This document shows positions 49,508 to 57,169 of a stretch of 64,000 nucleotides of DNA, in pieces. Numbering within the stretch: the stretch's first letter is position 1; every line of letters starts with the position of its first letter. Source of the stretch: Pseudomonadota bacterium (GTDB lineage: Bacteria; Pseudomonadota; Gammaproteobacteria; Steroidobacterales; Steroidobacteraceae); the NCBI GenBank assembly GCA_021779535.1, contig JAJYAM010000003.1, positions 23,501-87,500 on the forward strand. The letters run 5' to 3'. A program made the translations under genes and the position numbers. The notes under the pieces were generated by a model. It was not told the origin of the DNA, made no database searches, and was given only the letters and a program-made list of their open reading frames with translations.

Positions 49508-50548
49508 ATGAGCGCACGCATACCGGCGATCGATGTCGGCGCCCTGTTTGGTGCGGCGACCGCGCGGCGCGACGCCGTCGACGCACGGATCATGGCCGCG
49601 AGCGCCGAGACCGGTTTCTTCGTCGCGACGGGATTCGCGCCGTCCATGCCGCTCGACGCCGCGACCCGCGCGGATTTGCTGCGGATCTTCGATCTCCCGG
49701 AATCGCAGATCCGGCTGCTGTGGCGACGCAAATTCGATGCCAGCCGGCCGAACCTGTACCGCGGCTGGTTTCCGGCACAGGGCGGCTTCCTGACCTGCAA
49801 GGAAGGCATCGACATGGGACCCGACGTCGCCCACGGCCCGGCCGAGGTCGACCCCGCCGACCCGTTGCGCGAGCCGACGCCGCTGCCGCCCGACGCCGCG
49901 CTCCCCGGATGGCGCGCGACGGTCGCCGCCTACTACTCGTCGATGGAAGAGGTGAGCCGCGCGCTGATGCGCGCGATCGCACGCGGCCTCGGGCTCGCCG
50001 AGAACCATTTCGACGCCGCGTTCGCGCGCGGCGGCTTGTCGACGCTGCGGCTGATTCGCTATCCGGTGCGAACCGACGCGGAACGCGTCGCCGCGGCCGA
50101 ACCCGGGATCTGGGTCGATCGCGGCGCGGAACGCTGGTACGTGATGGGCGCCCCGCACGTCGACACCGGATTCCTGACCCTGCTCGCGCAGGACGGCGTG
50201 GCCGGCCTGCAGGCGCGGCATCGGGACGGCAACTGGCTCGACGTGCCCCCCGCCGAAGGAAGCCTCGCGGTGAACTTCGGCAAGGTCCTCGAACGCTGGA
50301 CCGGCGGGCGCATCAAGGCGACCGAGCACCGGGTGATCGGCCACGGACGGGAACGCCGGTCGATCCCATTCTTCTACGAAGCCCGCGCCGACGCGCAGAT
50401 CGCACCGCTGCCGATCGCGGGAGCCGCATCGTTCGAGCCGTTCCTGTTCGGCGACTACCTCTGGGAGACGACGACGCAGTTCGTCGAATTCAAGGGGATG
50501 GAGCACCTGCGAACGCCGCGTCGCGAGCCCGTCCCGCGCGCGCCTTGA
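49508..50548 (+). CDS. 2-oxoglutarate/Fe(II) dioxygenase (isopenicillin N synthase-like)
   Basis: A 346-residue non-haem iron oxygenase. The facial triad is His217-x-Asp219 in GAPHVDTGFLTLL and His274 in TEHRVIG. The likely 2-oxoglutarate Arg is in RRSIPFFYEA at about residue 284. The N-terminal part has the DIOX_N pattern IPAIDVGALFG...GFFVATGFA. The family covers many substrates, and neighbours give no clue, so the reaction is not assigned. It is divergent from the NAD(P)HX repair gene with 124 bases between. A strong hairpin lies 34 bases after the stop. Confidence 0.88.
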   Translation: MSARIPAIDVGALFGAATARRDAVDARIMAASAETGFFVATGFAPSMPLDAATRADLLRIFDLPESQIRLLWRRKFDASRPNLYRGWFPAQGGFLTCKEGIDMGPDVAHGPAEVDPADPLREPTPLPPDAALPGWRATVAAYYSSMEEVSRALMRAIARGLGLAENHFDAAFARGGLSTLRLIRYPVRTDAERVAAAEPGIWVDRGAERWYVMGAPHVDTGFLTLLAQDGVAGLQARHRDGNWLDVPPAEGSLAVNFGKVLERWTGGRIKATEHRVIGHGRERRSIPFFYEARADAQIAPLPIAGAASFEPFLFGDYLWETTTQFVEFKGMEHLRTPRREPVPRAP

Positions 50549-50581
50549 GCATCGATCGCCGGCGCGCCGCGCCGGCAGGAT

Positions 50582-50612
50582 CCGAACGAGCGGCGCCGGG
50601 CCGCTCGTTCGG
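50582..50612 (+). terminator. 13-bp hairpin after the dioxygenase gene
   Basis: The arms 50582-50594 and 50600-50612 are perfectly complementary over 13 bases around a five-base loop. It lies between the dioxygenase stop and the tRNA-Thr promoter. There is no T-run behind it, so it may be a terminator that depends on the hairpin or on Rho. The position between two transcription units supports this. Confidence 0.5.
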
Positions 50613-50619
50613 ACCGCGA

Positions 50620-50647
50620 TTGTACTGCGGGCCCGGGGCGGTAATAT
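50620..50647 (+). promoter_or_regulatory. promoter of the tRNA-Thr gene
   Basis: TTGTAC at 50620-50625 and TAATAT at 50642-50647 are separated by 16 bases and end eight bases before the tRNA 5' end. This fits a dedicated sigma-70 promoter for a lone tRNA gene. Confidence 0.6.
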
Positions 50648-50655
50648 AGCGCCGA

Positions 50656-50731
50656 GCCGGCTTAGCTCAGTTGGTAGAGCGCCAGTTTTGTAAACTGGAT
50701 GTCGCGGGTTCGATCCCTGCAGCCGGCACCA
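50656..50731 (+). tRNA. tRNA-Thr (UGU)
   Basis: A full 76-base cloverleaf can be drawn. The acceptor stem pairs GCCGGCT with AGCCGGC, and the D arm contains AGCTCAGTTGGTAGAGC. The anticodon stem CCAGT/ACTGG holds the loop TTTGTAA, giving anticodon TGT for threonine (ACA and related codons). The T arm contains GGTTCGATCC. The discriminator base is A and the CCA end is encoded. It stands alone with its own promoter and hairpin in front, and the MscS-type gene starts 41 bases downstream of it. Confidence 0.97.
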
Positions 50732-50771
50732 TGCTGTTCCTTTGAATCTCCGAACCCGCGAGTTCGCGCCG

Positions 50772-52733
50772 ATGCCCCCACCCACGAGACCCCGCTGGCT
50801 CGTCGCCGCCTGCCTCGCGTGCGTCGCCAGCGTGACGTTCGCGTCGCCGGCGCCGCCGCGCGCGCCGACCGCCGCGGCACGCTCGAAGCCACCGGTCGGC
50901 GCGCAGAGCCCCGGCCACGCGCCAACCGACTCCCAGGGGCTACCCGCTCCGATGAGCGCGCGACAGGTGCTCGCGCTGCTCGACCGGACGATTCAGTGGT
51001 ACCGGGAGCAGCGGACGGAGCGCGACATCGCCGAGCAGCCGAGCGACTGGCCGATCGTGTCCGAGAACGAGCGGATCGCGCAGCAAATTCTCTCGTTCAC
51101 GTTCGCAATCGCGCGTGCGGATGCGCGCATGCTCGCACTCCGGGGCGCGCCGAACGCGACGGCGCCGGCCGGATCGCCGGGCGCGGGCCTGTTCCAGCTC
51201 AAGGCGAAGCTCCAGGCCGACCAGCGCTCGATCGACGCCGAGATCGCGGCCGCGCACGCGGGCCTCGTGCGAGCGCGCGGGCGCAAGCGCACCGAGTTGC
51301 TCGCGCAGATCTCCGAGCTGCAGGGCGAACGCGATTTGGCGGATGCGCGACTCGGCATCATCGACGCCATGGCCGATTTCGCGGGGACGACCGGTACCGG
51401 CGCCGGTTCCCTGAGCATGCAGATCCAGGCGATGTCGCTCGCGCTCCCCGGCACCGCGGCGCGGCCCGACTCCGGCGCCCCGGCCACCGCGCACGCCCGG
51501 CGGGCGTCGCACGAGCCGGCGCGCACCGATCTGCCGGCGCTGGTCGAGGCGCCGCTCTCGAACGGCGGTCTGTGGCAGCGCGTTCGCGCGGTGTGGCGTC
51601 TGTCGTCCCAACGGGACGCGCTCGATGGGCGGATCAAGGCGACCCTGGCACTCCAGCGCGACTTCGCACAGGCACGCGCGCCACTGGTCACGCGGGTCCG
51701 ATCGCTCGCGGCGCGCGGCGATGCGCTCGCGGCGGCGGCCGACCACGCCGACGCGGCCGAGTTGATCACCATGCGGCCGCAACTCGACGCGCTCGCCACG
51801 GAATTCCGCCGGATGTCCTCGTTGCTGATCCCGTTCGGCAAGTCCTACGTGCTGGTGCCGCAGTACCTCGCGAATCTGCGCAGCTGGCGCGCGGCGATCG
51901 ATCAGCGATATCGCAGTGCCGCGATCGCGCTCGGGGTGCGGGCCGGCCTGCTCGCACTGGTGCTCGCCGCACTGTTCGTCGCGGCCGAGTTCTGGCGCCG
52001 CGCGATCTTCCGGTACGCGCACGAGGCACGGCGCCGGCATCAGCTGCTGCTGATTCGCGCGATCATCCTGTGGACGCTGGTCGCCGTGACCATCGGGATC
52101 GCGTTCGCGACCGAGCTCGGCTCGATCGCCACGCTCGCGGGCCTGATCACCGCCGGTGTCGCGGTCGCGATGCAGAGCGTGCTCGTCTCGATCGTCGGTT
52201 ACTTCTTCTTGATCGGGAAATACGGAATCCGCGTCGGCGACCGGGTGCAGATCGGCGACGTCACCGGCGAGGTCATCCATCTCGGCCTGGTGCGCCTGCA
52301 GCTGATGGAACTCGGCGGCCAGGGCACGCTCGGCCCGACCGGGCGCATCGTCGCCTTCGCGAATTCGATCGTGTTCCAAGTCGCGAACGGGTTGTTCAAG
52401 CAGATTCCCGGCGTCGAGATCGCCTGGCACGAGGTCAAGTTGACGCTACCGACCGGAGCCGATCCGGTCGCGACCAAGGGCCGTTTGCTGCTCGCGGTGA
52501 ACGACGCGCTGCGGGACTACCGCGGCGAGATCGAGCGGCAAACCGCCGAGATCCACGCGGCGACGGCATCGAAGTCGGCGGGGAGCGCAGAACCGCGCGT
52601 GCAGTTGCAGTTCGGCGCCGCGGCGGTCGAGGCGGTCGTCCGCTATCCGGTGCACCTCGCGCACGCCGCGGAGATCGACGAACGCGTGACCAAGGAGTTG
52701 ATCCAGGCGCTCGGCGGGCCTTCGGGGCACTGA
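50772..52733 (+). CDS. MscS family mechanosensitive channel with long periplasmic N-domain
   Basis: A 653-residue protein. A signal peptide covers about residues 1-24, followed by a Pro/Ala-rich linker and a long helical, probably periplasmic region up to about residue 385. Membrane helices follow at about 390-410 and 425-450. The pore helix and beta domain match MscS: LAGLITAGVAVAMQSVLVSIVGYFFLIGKYGIRVGDRVQIGDVTGEVIHLG. The pore segment is less Gly/Ala-alternating than in E. coli MscS, so channel activity is inferred. The ATG at 50772 is chosen over an upstream TTG (50742) because the signal peptide starts there. Confidence 0.85.
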   Translation: MPPPTRPRWLVAACLACVASVTFASPAPPRAPTAAARSKPPVGAQSPGHAPTDSQGLPAPMSARQVLALLDRTIQWYREQRTERDIAEQPSDWPIVSENERIAQQILSFTFAIARADARMLALRGAPNATAPAGSPGAGLFQLKAKLQADQRSIDAEIAAAHAGLVRARGRKRTELLAQISELQGERDLADARLGIIDAMADFAGTTGTGAGSLSMQIQAMSLALPGTAARPDSGAPATAHARRASHEPARTDLPALVEAPLSNGGLWQRVRAVWRLSSQRDALDGRIKATLALQRDFAQARAPLVTRVRSLAARGDALAAAADHADAAELITMRPQLDALATEFRRMSSLLIPFGKSYVLVPQYLANLRSWRAAIDQRYRSAAIALGVRAGLLALVLAALFVAAEFWRRAIFRYAHEARRRHQLLLIRAIILWTLVAVTIGIAFATELGSIATLAGLITAGVAVAMQSVLVSIVGYFFLIGKYGIRVGDRVQIGDVTGEVIHLGLVRLQLMELGGQGTLGPTGRIVAFANSIVFQVANGLFKQIPGVEIAWHEVKLTLPTGADPVATKGRLLLAVNDALRDYRGEIERQTAEIHAATASKSAGSAEPRVQLQFGAAAVEAVVRYPVHLAHAAEIDERVTKELIQALGGPSGH

Positions 52734-52778
52734 CCCCGGTCGTGGGCCGCCGCTCAGGGTCGAGGGCGGCTCCGGGCG

Positions 52779-53258
52779 CTACAGACCCAGGTCGGACAAG
52801 CCCGGGTGATCGAGCGGCCGCGGACCCTGCGGCCAGTGGAATTTGCGGGCGGCCGCCTCGATCGGCAGATCGTTGATGCTCGCGATGCGCCGCCGCATCA
52901 GACCGCGCTCGTCGAACTCCCAGTTCTCGTTGCCGTAGGACCGGTACCACTGGCCGGCATCGTCGCGCCACTCGTACGCGAACCGGACCGCGATACGATC
53001 TTCCCGGCAGGTCCACAGCTCCTTGATCAGGCGATAATCGAGTTCGCGATTCCATTTGCGGATCAGGAATGCGACGATTTCGGCGCGGCCGCACAGGAAT
53101 TCACTGCGGTTGCGCCACTGGCTGTCGCGCGTATAGGCGAGCGACACGCGACCCGGATCGCGCGTGTTCCAGGCATCCTCGGCCAGGCGCACCTTGCGCG
53201 CGGCGGTCTCGGCATCGAATGGCGGCAACGGCGGTCGCGGCGCATCCGGCTCATTCAC
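52779..53258 (-). CDS. NTF2-like protein, DUF1348 family
   Basis: A 159-residue protein of the SnoaL/NTF2-like fold. The conserved DUF1348 pattern is clear: [37 protein letters not shown], and [29 protein letters not shown]. No enzymatic function is known. The GTG start at 53258 is preceded by GGGAGGAAGA and overlaps the stop of the upstream small membrane protein gene (GTGA), so it is the last gene of the plsY-birA-SPOR chain and translationally coupled to it. Confidence 0.87.
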   Translation of the reverse strand: MNEPDAPRPPLPPFDAETAARKVRLAEDAWNTRDPGRVSLAYTRDSQWRNRSEFLCGRAEIVAFLIRKWNRELDYRLIKELWTCREDRIAVRFAYEWRDDAGQWYRSYGNENWEFDERGLMRRRIASINDLPIEAAARKFHWPQGPRPLDHPGLSDLGL

Positions 53259-53620
53259 GACTCTTCCTCCCGGTGTTCCTTCAGCGAATCGCTCCCGTAG
53301 ACATAGGCGAAATTCCCGAGGATCGCGAGCAGGAACAACGCGACCGACGCGGGCGTGAGCTCGAGCGCCCGGTGCCATCCGAGCCAGTCGGTCGGATCGG
53401 CGAGCCAGTGCGCGAACTGCGCGAGGCGGCCATGCTCACCGGCGCCGATCGCCGCGAACGCGGACCGAAGCCCGTCGCTCACGCCGATCGGTGTCCATTG
53501 CCCCTCCCGCAGCCAGCGATAGCCCTGGTAGGCGACCACCGCCGCCGACGCGAGCCACGCACCGTAAGCCACCATGAATCCGCCGATTCGCAGCGCTTTC
53601 GCGATCAAGTGCCGGGGCAT
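53255..53620 (-). CDS. small membrane protein with two helices, unknown function
   Basis: A 121-residue protein with hydrophobic helices at about residues 12-30 and 91-108. The loop between them is ~60 residues and Trp-rich ([26 protein letters not shown]). The tail is acidic and basic ([10 protein letters not shown]). I do not recognise the family. The ATG lies 16 bases inside the end of the SPOR gene, and the stop overlaps the GTG of the DUF1348 gene, so it is part of the same minus-strand chain. A cell-envelope role is only suggested by the neighbours. Confidence 0.75.
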   Translation of the reverse strand: MPRHLIAKALRIGGFMVAYGAWLASAAVVAYQGYRWLREGQWTPIGVSDGLRSAFAAIGAGEHGRLAQFAHWLADPTDWLGWHRALELTPASVALFLLAILGNFAYVYGSDSLKEHREEES

Positions 53621-54432
53621 GACACGACCTGCAATCGGACGATGCGCCCCGCGGCACCGCCGAGATCCGACGGGCTCGGGTTCTGATCGGTGGGCTTCAA
53701 GTCGACGTCGATCCAGTAGACGTCACCGCTGCGGTTGCGCTCCGCGACGTGCGGCTGCAGACCGAGCGTTCGCGCGTACGCGACTCGCGCTTGCGCGCGC
53801 GCAGACTCGCTGTACAAGCCGAGGGAAATCACCGTGGCATCGCTCGGGCCCGGCATCTCCAACGCATCCTTGATCCCGGCCTTCGCCAGCTTGGCGCGCA
53901 GGCGCGCGATCGCGGCCGGCGTCGGCGGGAGATCCAGATAGACCCAGACACCCGCCCAGACCTCGCCTTCGGCGACCCGCTGTTTCGGTCGATAACCGTC
54001 ATGGCGCAGCGTCGCGGCGGCGCGCGCGGCCTCGGTCACGTCGAGGAAGGGACCGACGCTGATGCATCGCTTCGCCGCGATCGGCGCGGGCGACGCGGCT
54101 ACCGCCGCGGATTCGGCGTCTCCGCTCGCCGGCGGGCTCGATCCACCCGAGGCGCTCGATGCACTCGACGCGTTCGAGCCCGCGCTGGAGGCGCCCGCCA
54201 TCGCCGGCGCAACGGCCGCGGGTTCAGCCGCACTCGACGCGGTCGCACTCGACGCGGCCGCGCTCGCCGGCGCGCTCGACGGCGCGCTCGCGGCGGCCTC
54301 GGACGCGAGCGTGAGTCGCGGAACCGCCGCGAGGCGAGATCCCCCCGAGGGCGGCGCGATGCCGTGCGCCCAGAGAAAGTAGGCCACGTTGGCCAGGACC
54401 AGCGTGAATACGATGCCTTTCAAGATTCTCAA
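53605..54432 (-). CDS. SPOR domain membrane protein
   Basis: A 275-residue protein. A membrane helix lies near residues 5-18 (GIVFTLVLANVAYFLW), followed by a Ser/Ala-rich disordered linker (about 40-110). The rest contains one SPOR-like repeat (CISVGPFLDVTEAARAAATLRHDGYRPKQRV) and a second part with SDATVISLGLYSESARAQARVAYARTLGLQPHV. SPOR domains bind denuded peptidoglycan and are often found at the septum. The best start is TTG at 54432, overlapping the birA stop (TTGA). The gene is in the birA operon, where relatives usually have coaX between the two. Confidence 0.82.
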   Translation of the reverse strand: MRILKGIVFTLVLANVAYFLWAHGIAPPSGGSRLAAVPRLTLASEAAASAPSSAPASAAASSATASSAAEPAAVAPAMAGASSAGSNASSASSASGGSSPPASGDAESAAVAASPAPIAAKRCISVGPFLDVTEAARAAATLRHDGYRPKQRVAEGEVWAGVWVYLDLPPTPAAIARLRAKLAKAGIKDALEMPGPSDATVISLGLYSESARAQARVAYARTLGLQPHVAERNRSGDVYWIDVDLKPTDQNPSPSDLGGAAGRIVRLQVVSCPGT

Positions 54433-55421
54433 TCGACACCGTCCTCCAGCCGCAAGCTGAGATCGCCGGACAGGAATTTCCGCATGGCCCCGTCGACTTC
54501 GAGCTGCAGAGCCCCCTCGGCATCGATGCCGCGGGCGATCCCGTGCACGGACTCTACGCCGAGCGACACACGCGCGCGTCGGTTCGCGAACGCATCGAGC
54601 GAGGACCAATCCGCCCGGTGCGGCGTGAATCCGCTGCGCTCGTAATCTGCCACCACGGCGAGCACTTCGTCGATCACGCGGCCGGCGACCTCGTTACGCG
54701 AGGGCGTCGCCGGGCATGCGTCGGCGATGGCGGCGGCTCGAACGCCGGTCGCCTCGATCTGGCTGCGCGCACTCGCCGACAATGCGAGATTGAGGCCGAC
54801 GCCGATCACGACGTGCACGGGCCCTGCCGCCTCGGCGCGCAGGTCGATCAGGACCCCGCCGAGCTTGCGGTCCTCGAAACACACGTCGTTCGGCCATTTG
54901 AGCCGGATCCCGCGCGCGCCGACCCGGGTGAGCGCGCGCGCGATCGCGGTCCCGATCGCGAGGCCGAGCGCCGGCAGATCGCGGGGCATCGCGCGAAATT
55001 GCCAGCCGATCGACATCGCGATCCCCTGACCGAACGGCGCGAACCAGCGGCGACCGCGCCGTCCGCGGCCGGCGCGCTGCAATTCGCAGCAGCACAGCAG
55101 CGCCTGATCGGGCGGGGGCGGTTCGCGGTTCAACAGGCGGTCGTTCGTCGAATCGACGTCGAACAGCACCTCGATCCCACGCAGGCGCGCGCGGCGTTCG
55201 GGCGCGATCGCACGGGTGAGCCGCGATTCCTCGAGCAATTCCACCGCCGCGGGCAACCGATACCCGCGGCGAGGCTCCGCGAGGATCTCGATCCCCCGGG
55301 CGCGCAGGCGCTCGATGCCCTTCCAGACGGCGGCGCGCGAGACACCGAGAGCGCACGCGAGCCGTTCGCCGGAGTGCACCTGCCCGTCGGCGAGATGTTC
55401 GACGAGCGCGCGATCGCTCAT
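54429..55421 (-). CDS. birA: biotin-[acetyl-CoA-carboxylase] ligase / biotin repressor BirA
   Basis: A 330-residue bifunctional BirA. The N-terminal winged helix (about residues 4-65, VHSGERLACALGVSRAAVWKGIERLRARGIEIL) indicates that it can bind the biotin operator. The ligase core has the adenylate-binding GRGRRGRRWFAP near 115 and KWPNDVCFEDRKLGGVLID near 175. A C-terminal SH3-like domain follows. The ATG at 55421 overlaps the plsY stop (ATGA), which decides against a start eight codons further upstream at 55445. It charges biotin on the carboxylase carrier protein in the cytoplasm. Confidence 0.93.
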   Translation of the reverse strand: MSDRALVEHLADGQVHSGERLACALGVSRAAVWKGIERLRARGIEILAEPRRGYRLPAAVELLEESRLTRAIAPERRARLRGIEVLFDVDSTNDRLLNREPPPPDQALLCCCELQRAGRGRRGRRWFAPFGQGIAMSIGWQFRAMPRDLPALGLAIGTAIARALTRVGARGIRLKWPNDVCFEDRKLGGVLIDLRAEAAGPVHVVIGVGLNLALSASARSQIEATGVRAAAIADACPATPSRNEVAGRVIDEVLAVVADYERSGFTPHRADWSSLDAFANRRARVSLGVESVHGIARGIDAEGALQLEVDGAMRKFLSGDLSLRLEDGVD

Positions 55422-56062
55422 GCCGAACGGGGGCCGAGCAGCCATAGGCGCCGGGCGCGGTGTTCCTTGCCGGCTCGCATTCTCGCGATGTTGCTCCGAT
55501 GCGTGTACACGAGGAACGCCGTGAGCACCGCGCAAAATCCGGTCAACCGCCAATCCCCGGCGGCGAGGAACGCCGCGGTGACGGTCGCCGCCGCGCCCGC
55601 GAGCACCGTCGCGAGACCGACGAACCCGGTGAGTGCGACGACGACGAACCACGCGATCACGGTCGGTGCGAGCAAGCGCGGCGCGATGGCGGCGAGTACG
55701 CCGATCATCGTCGCGGCTCCCTTGCCGCCCCGGAAATCGAACCACACGGGGAAGACGTGCCCGACGACGACCGCGAGACCGCAGCCGAGCGCGAGCCAGG
55801 TGGGCGACAGCGCCGGATCGCGCCACGGCGCCGGGATCGGCGCGACCGGGAACCACGCGGCCGCGAGCACGCCCTTCGCAAAGTCGATCGCGAACACCGC
55901 GGCGCCGAAGGCCTTGCCCTGCGTGCGAAACGCGTTCGTCGCGCCGGCGTTGCCGCTGCCCATCGAGCGGATGTCGATCCCGCGCAACTTCCCGAGGACC
56001 AAACTGCCGACCAGCGCACCCAGCAGATACGCGACCAGGATCTTCAGACCGAGCTCGAGCAT
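55418..56062 (-). CDS. plsY: acyl-phosphate:glycerol-3-phosphate acyltransferase PlsY
   Basis: A 214-residue integral membrane enzyme for the first acylation of glycerol-3-phosphate. Conserved motifs are GSGNAGATNAFR (residues 36-47), GHVFPVWFDFRGGKGAATMIGVL (about 101-123) and THRSNIARMRAGKEHR (about 187-202). Five to six membrane helices are visible. The C-terminus is Arg-rich. It is the first gene of the minus-strand chain plsY-birA-SPOR-membrane protein-DUF1348, all joined by overlaps. Between it and ctlX are 48 bases. Confidence 0.94.
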   Translation of the reverse strand: MLELGLKILVAYLLGALVGSLVLGKLRGIDIRSMGSGNAGATNAFRTQGKAFGAAVFAIDFAKGVLAAAWFPVAPIPAPWRDPALSPTWLALGCGLAVVVGHVFPVWFDFRGGKGAATMIGVLAAIAPRLLAPTVIAWFVVVALTGFVGLATVLAGAAATVTAAFLAAGDWRLTGFCAVLTAFLVYTHRSNIARMRAGKEHRARRLWLLGPRSA

Positions 56063-56110
56063 CGGCGGATTATGACACCAGTTTGCGCCAGCCGGACGCC
56101 GTCGAGCTCC

Positions 56111-57049
56111 TCAGCCGCGTTTCGGCAGGTAGACCTCCGCGAGCATGCAGCGGATCCCGCCGCCGCCGACGCTCTCGATCGTCGGGATCGCGACCCGCAG
56201 CACGCGGCCCTGGCGCTCGAGCAGCTCGCGTTGCGCGCCCTGCAGCGAATCCCAGGCGGTGTCCGACATCACGATGACCCGGCCCGCGGGCGGCGACAAT
56301 TCGAGGCAATTGCCCGCGAACGACGCCATTTGCGCCTGGGTGATCTCGACGATATCGTGCCCGGTTCCCGACAATCGCGACAGCACTTCGGCGCGCTGCC
56401 GGGAGTCCGCGATCGCCTCGGCACAGACGACCGCGAACCGGGAACCGACGGCCATCAGCACGTTCGTGTGATAGACCGGCCGGCCCCGCTGATCGAACGC
56501 CTCGAACGCCACCGGGTCGTAATCCAGGCGCTGCGCGAACTCGCCGAGCACGTCGAGATCGGTTCGCGGCGATAGGCAGGCGTACGCGACGCGCGCGGAC
56601 CGATCGAGCACGAGGCTGCCGGTACCTTCGAGGAATTTCCCTTCCGCCTCGCGGTAGCTCAGATCCTCGGTGCCGGACACGCGAAAGCCGCCGGTGCGCG
56701 CGAGGTCCTCGATCAGCGCCTCGCGCCGCTCGGCGCGGCGGCTCGGCGCCTGCATCGGGTAGAGCACGATCCGCCCGTCGCGGTGGAAGCTGACCCAGTT
56801 GTTCGGAAAGACCGCATCCGGCTTCGGCGGTTCGGGGGTGTCTTCGGCGACGAACACCTCGACGCCGGCGTGCCGCAGCGCCGACACCGCGGCATCGAAT
56901 TCCGCGAGCGCGGCCGCGTGCGGCCCGGCCGGGTCCGCGGACGGCGGTCGCTGGAACGCGTTGCTCGCGGCCGTCTCGGGGTTGAAGCCGAAGCAGGCCG
57001 GGCGAACCATCAGCACCGCGGCGGCGCTTGGCGATTCGGCGAGGATCAT
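56111..57049 (-). CDS. ctlX: amidinotransferase/citrulline-utilisation hydrolase, CtlX-like
   Basis: A 312-residue guanidine-modifying enzyme. The N-terminal VLMVRPACFGFNPETAASNAFQ is typical of CtlX-type proteins. The likely catalytic residues are His in VYHTNVLM near residue 195 and Cys in GGGGIRCMLAEVYLPKRG near residue 301, with an acidic FPNNW stretch near 82. CtlX is assigned to citrulline or arginine-type breakdown by family; no arginine genes are adjacent. The ATG at 57049 lacks a ribosome site and lies only seven bases from a perfect palindrome, so the mRNA may be nearly leaderless. Confidence 0.85.
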   Translation of the reverse strand: MILAESPSAAAVLMVRPACFGFNPETAASNAFQRPPSADPAGPHAAALAEFDAAVSALRHAGVEVFVAEDTPEPPKPDAVFPNNWVSFHRDGRIVLYPMQAPSRRAERREALIEDLARTGGFRVSGTEDLSYREAEGKFLEGTGSLVLDRSARVAYACLSPRTDLDVLGEFAQRLDYDPVAFEAFDQRGRPVYHTNVLMAVGSRFAVVCAEAIADSRQRAEVLSRLSGTGHDIVEITQAQMASFAGNCLELSPPAGRVIVMSDTAWDSLQGAQRELLERQGRVLRVAIPTIESVGGGGIRCMLAEVYLPKRG

Positions 57050-57055
57050 CCATGC

Positions 57056-57070
57056 ACGCTAACATAGCGT
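57056..57070. promoter_or_regulatory. palindrome directly upstream of ctlX
   Basis: ACGCTA and TAGCGT are perfect inverted repeats around a three-base centre. Read on the minus strand the centre gives a -10-like TATGTT. The site is 7-21 bases before the ctlX start and about 100 bases before opgG. It may be an operator overlapping the ctlX promoter. The regulator is unknown. Confidence 0.4.
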
Positions 57071-57169
57071 CGACGGCGATGCGGCCCGTTGACAGGCGTG
57101 CCGCCATTGACCATCGTTGTGAGTCACGCCGCGCGCGGCGGCGCGAGCCGCTCGTCGTCACGGACGTCA

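Noticed and set aside
50656..50731. tRNA-Thr as an integration site of a mobile element
   Set aside because: No integrase gene and no second copy of the tRNA 3' end was found nearby; both flanks look like ordinary chromosomal genes.
53901..54360. Ser/Ala-rich repeats in the SPOR gene region as possible DNA repeats
   Set aside because: They encode the disordered linker of the SPOR protein and follow its reading frame; no separate repeat element is indicated.
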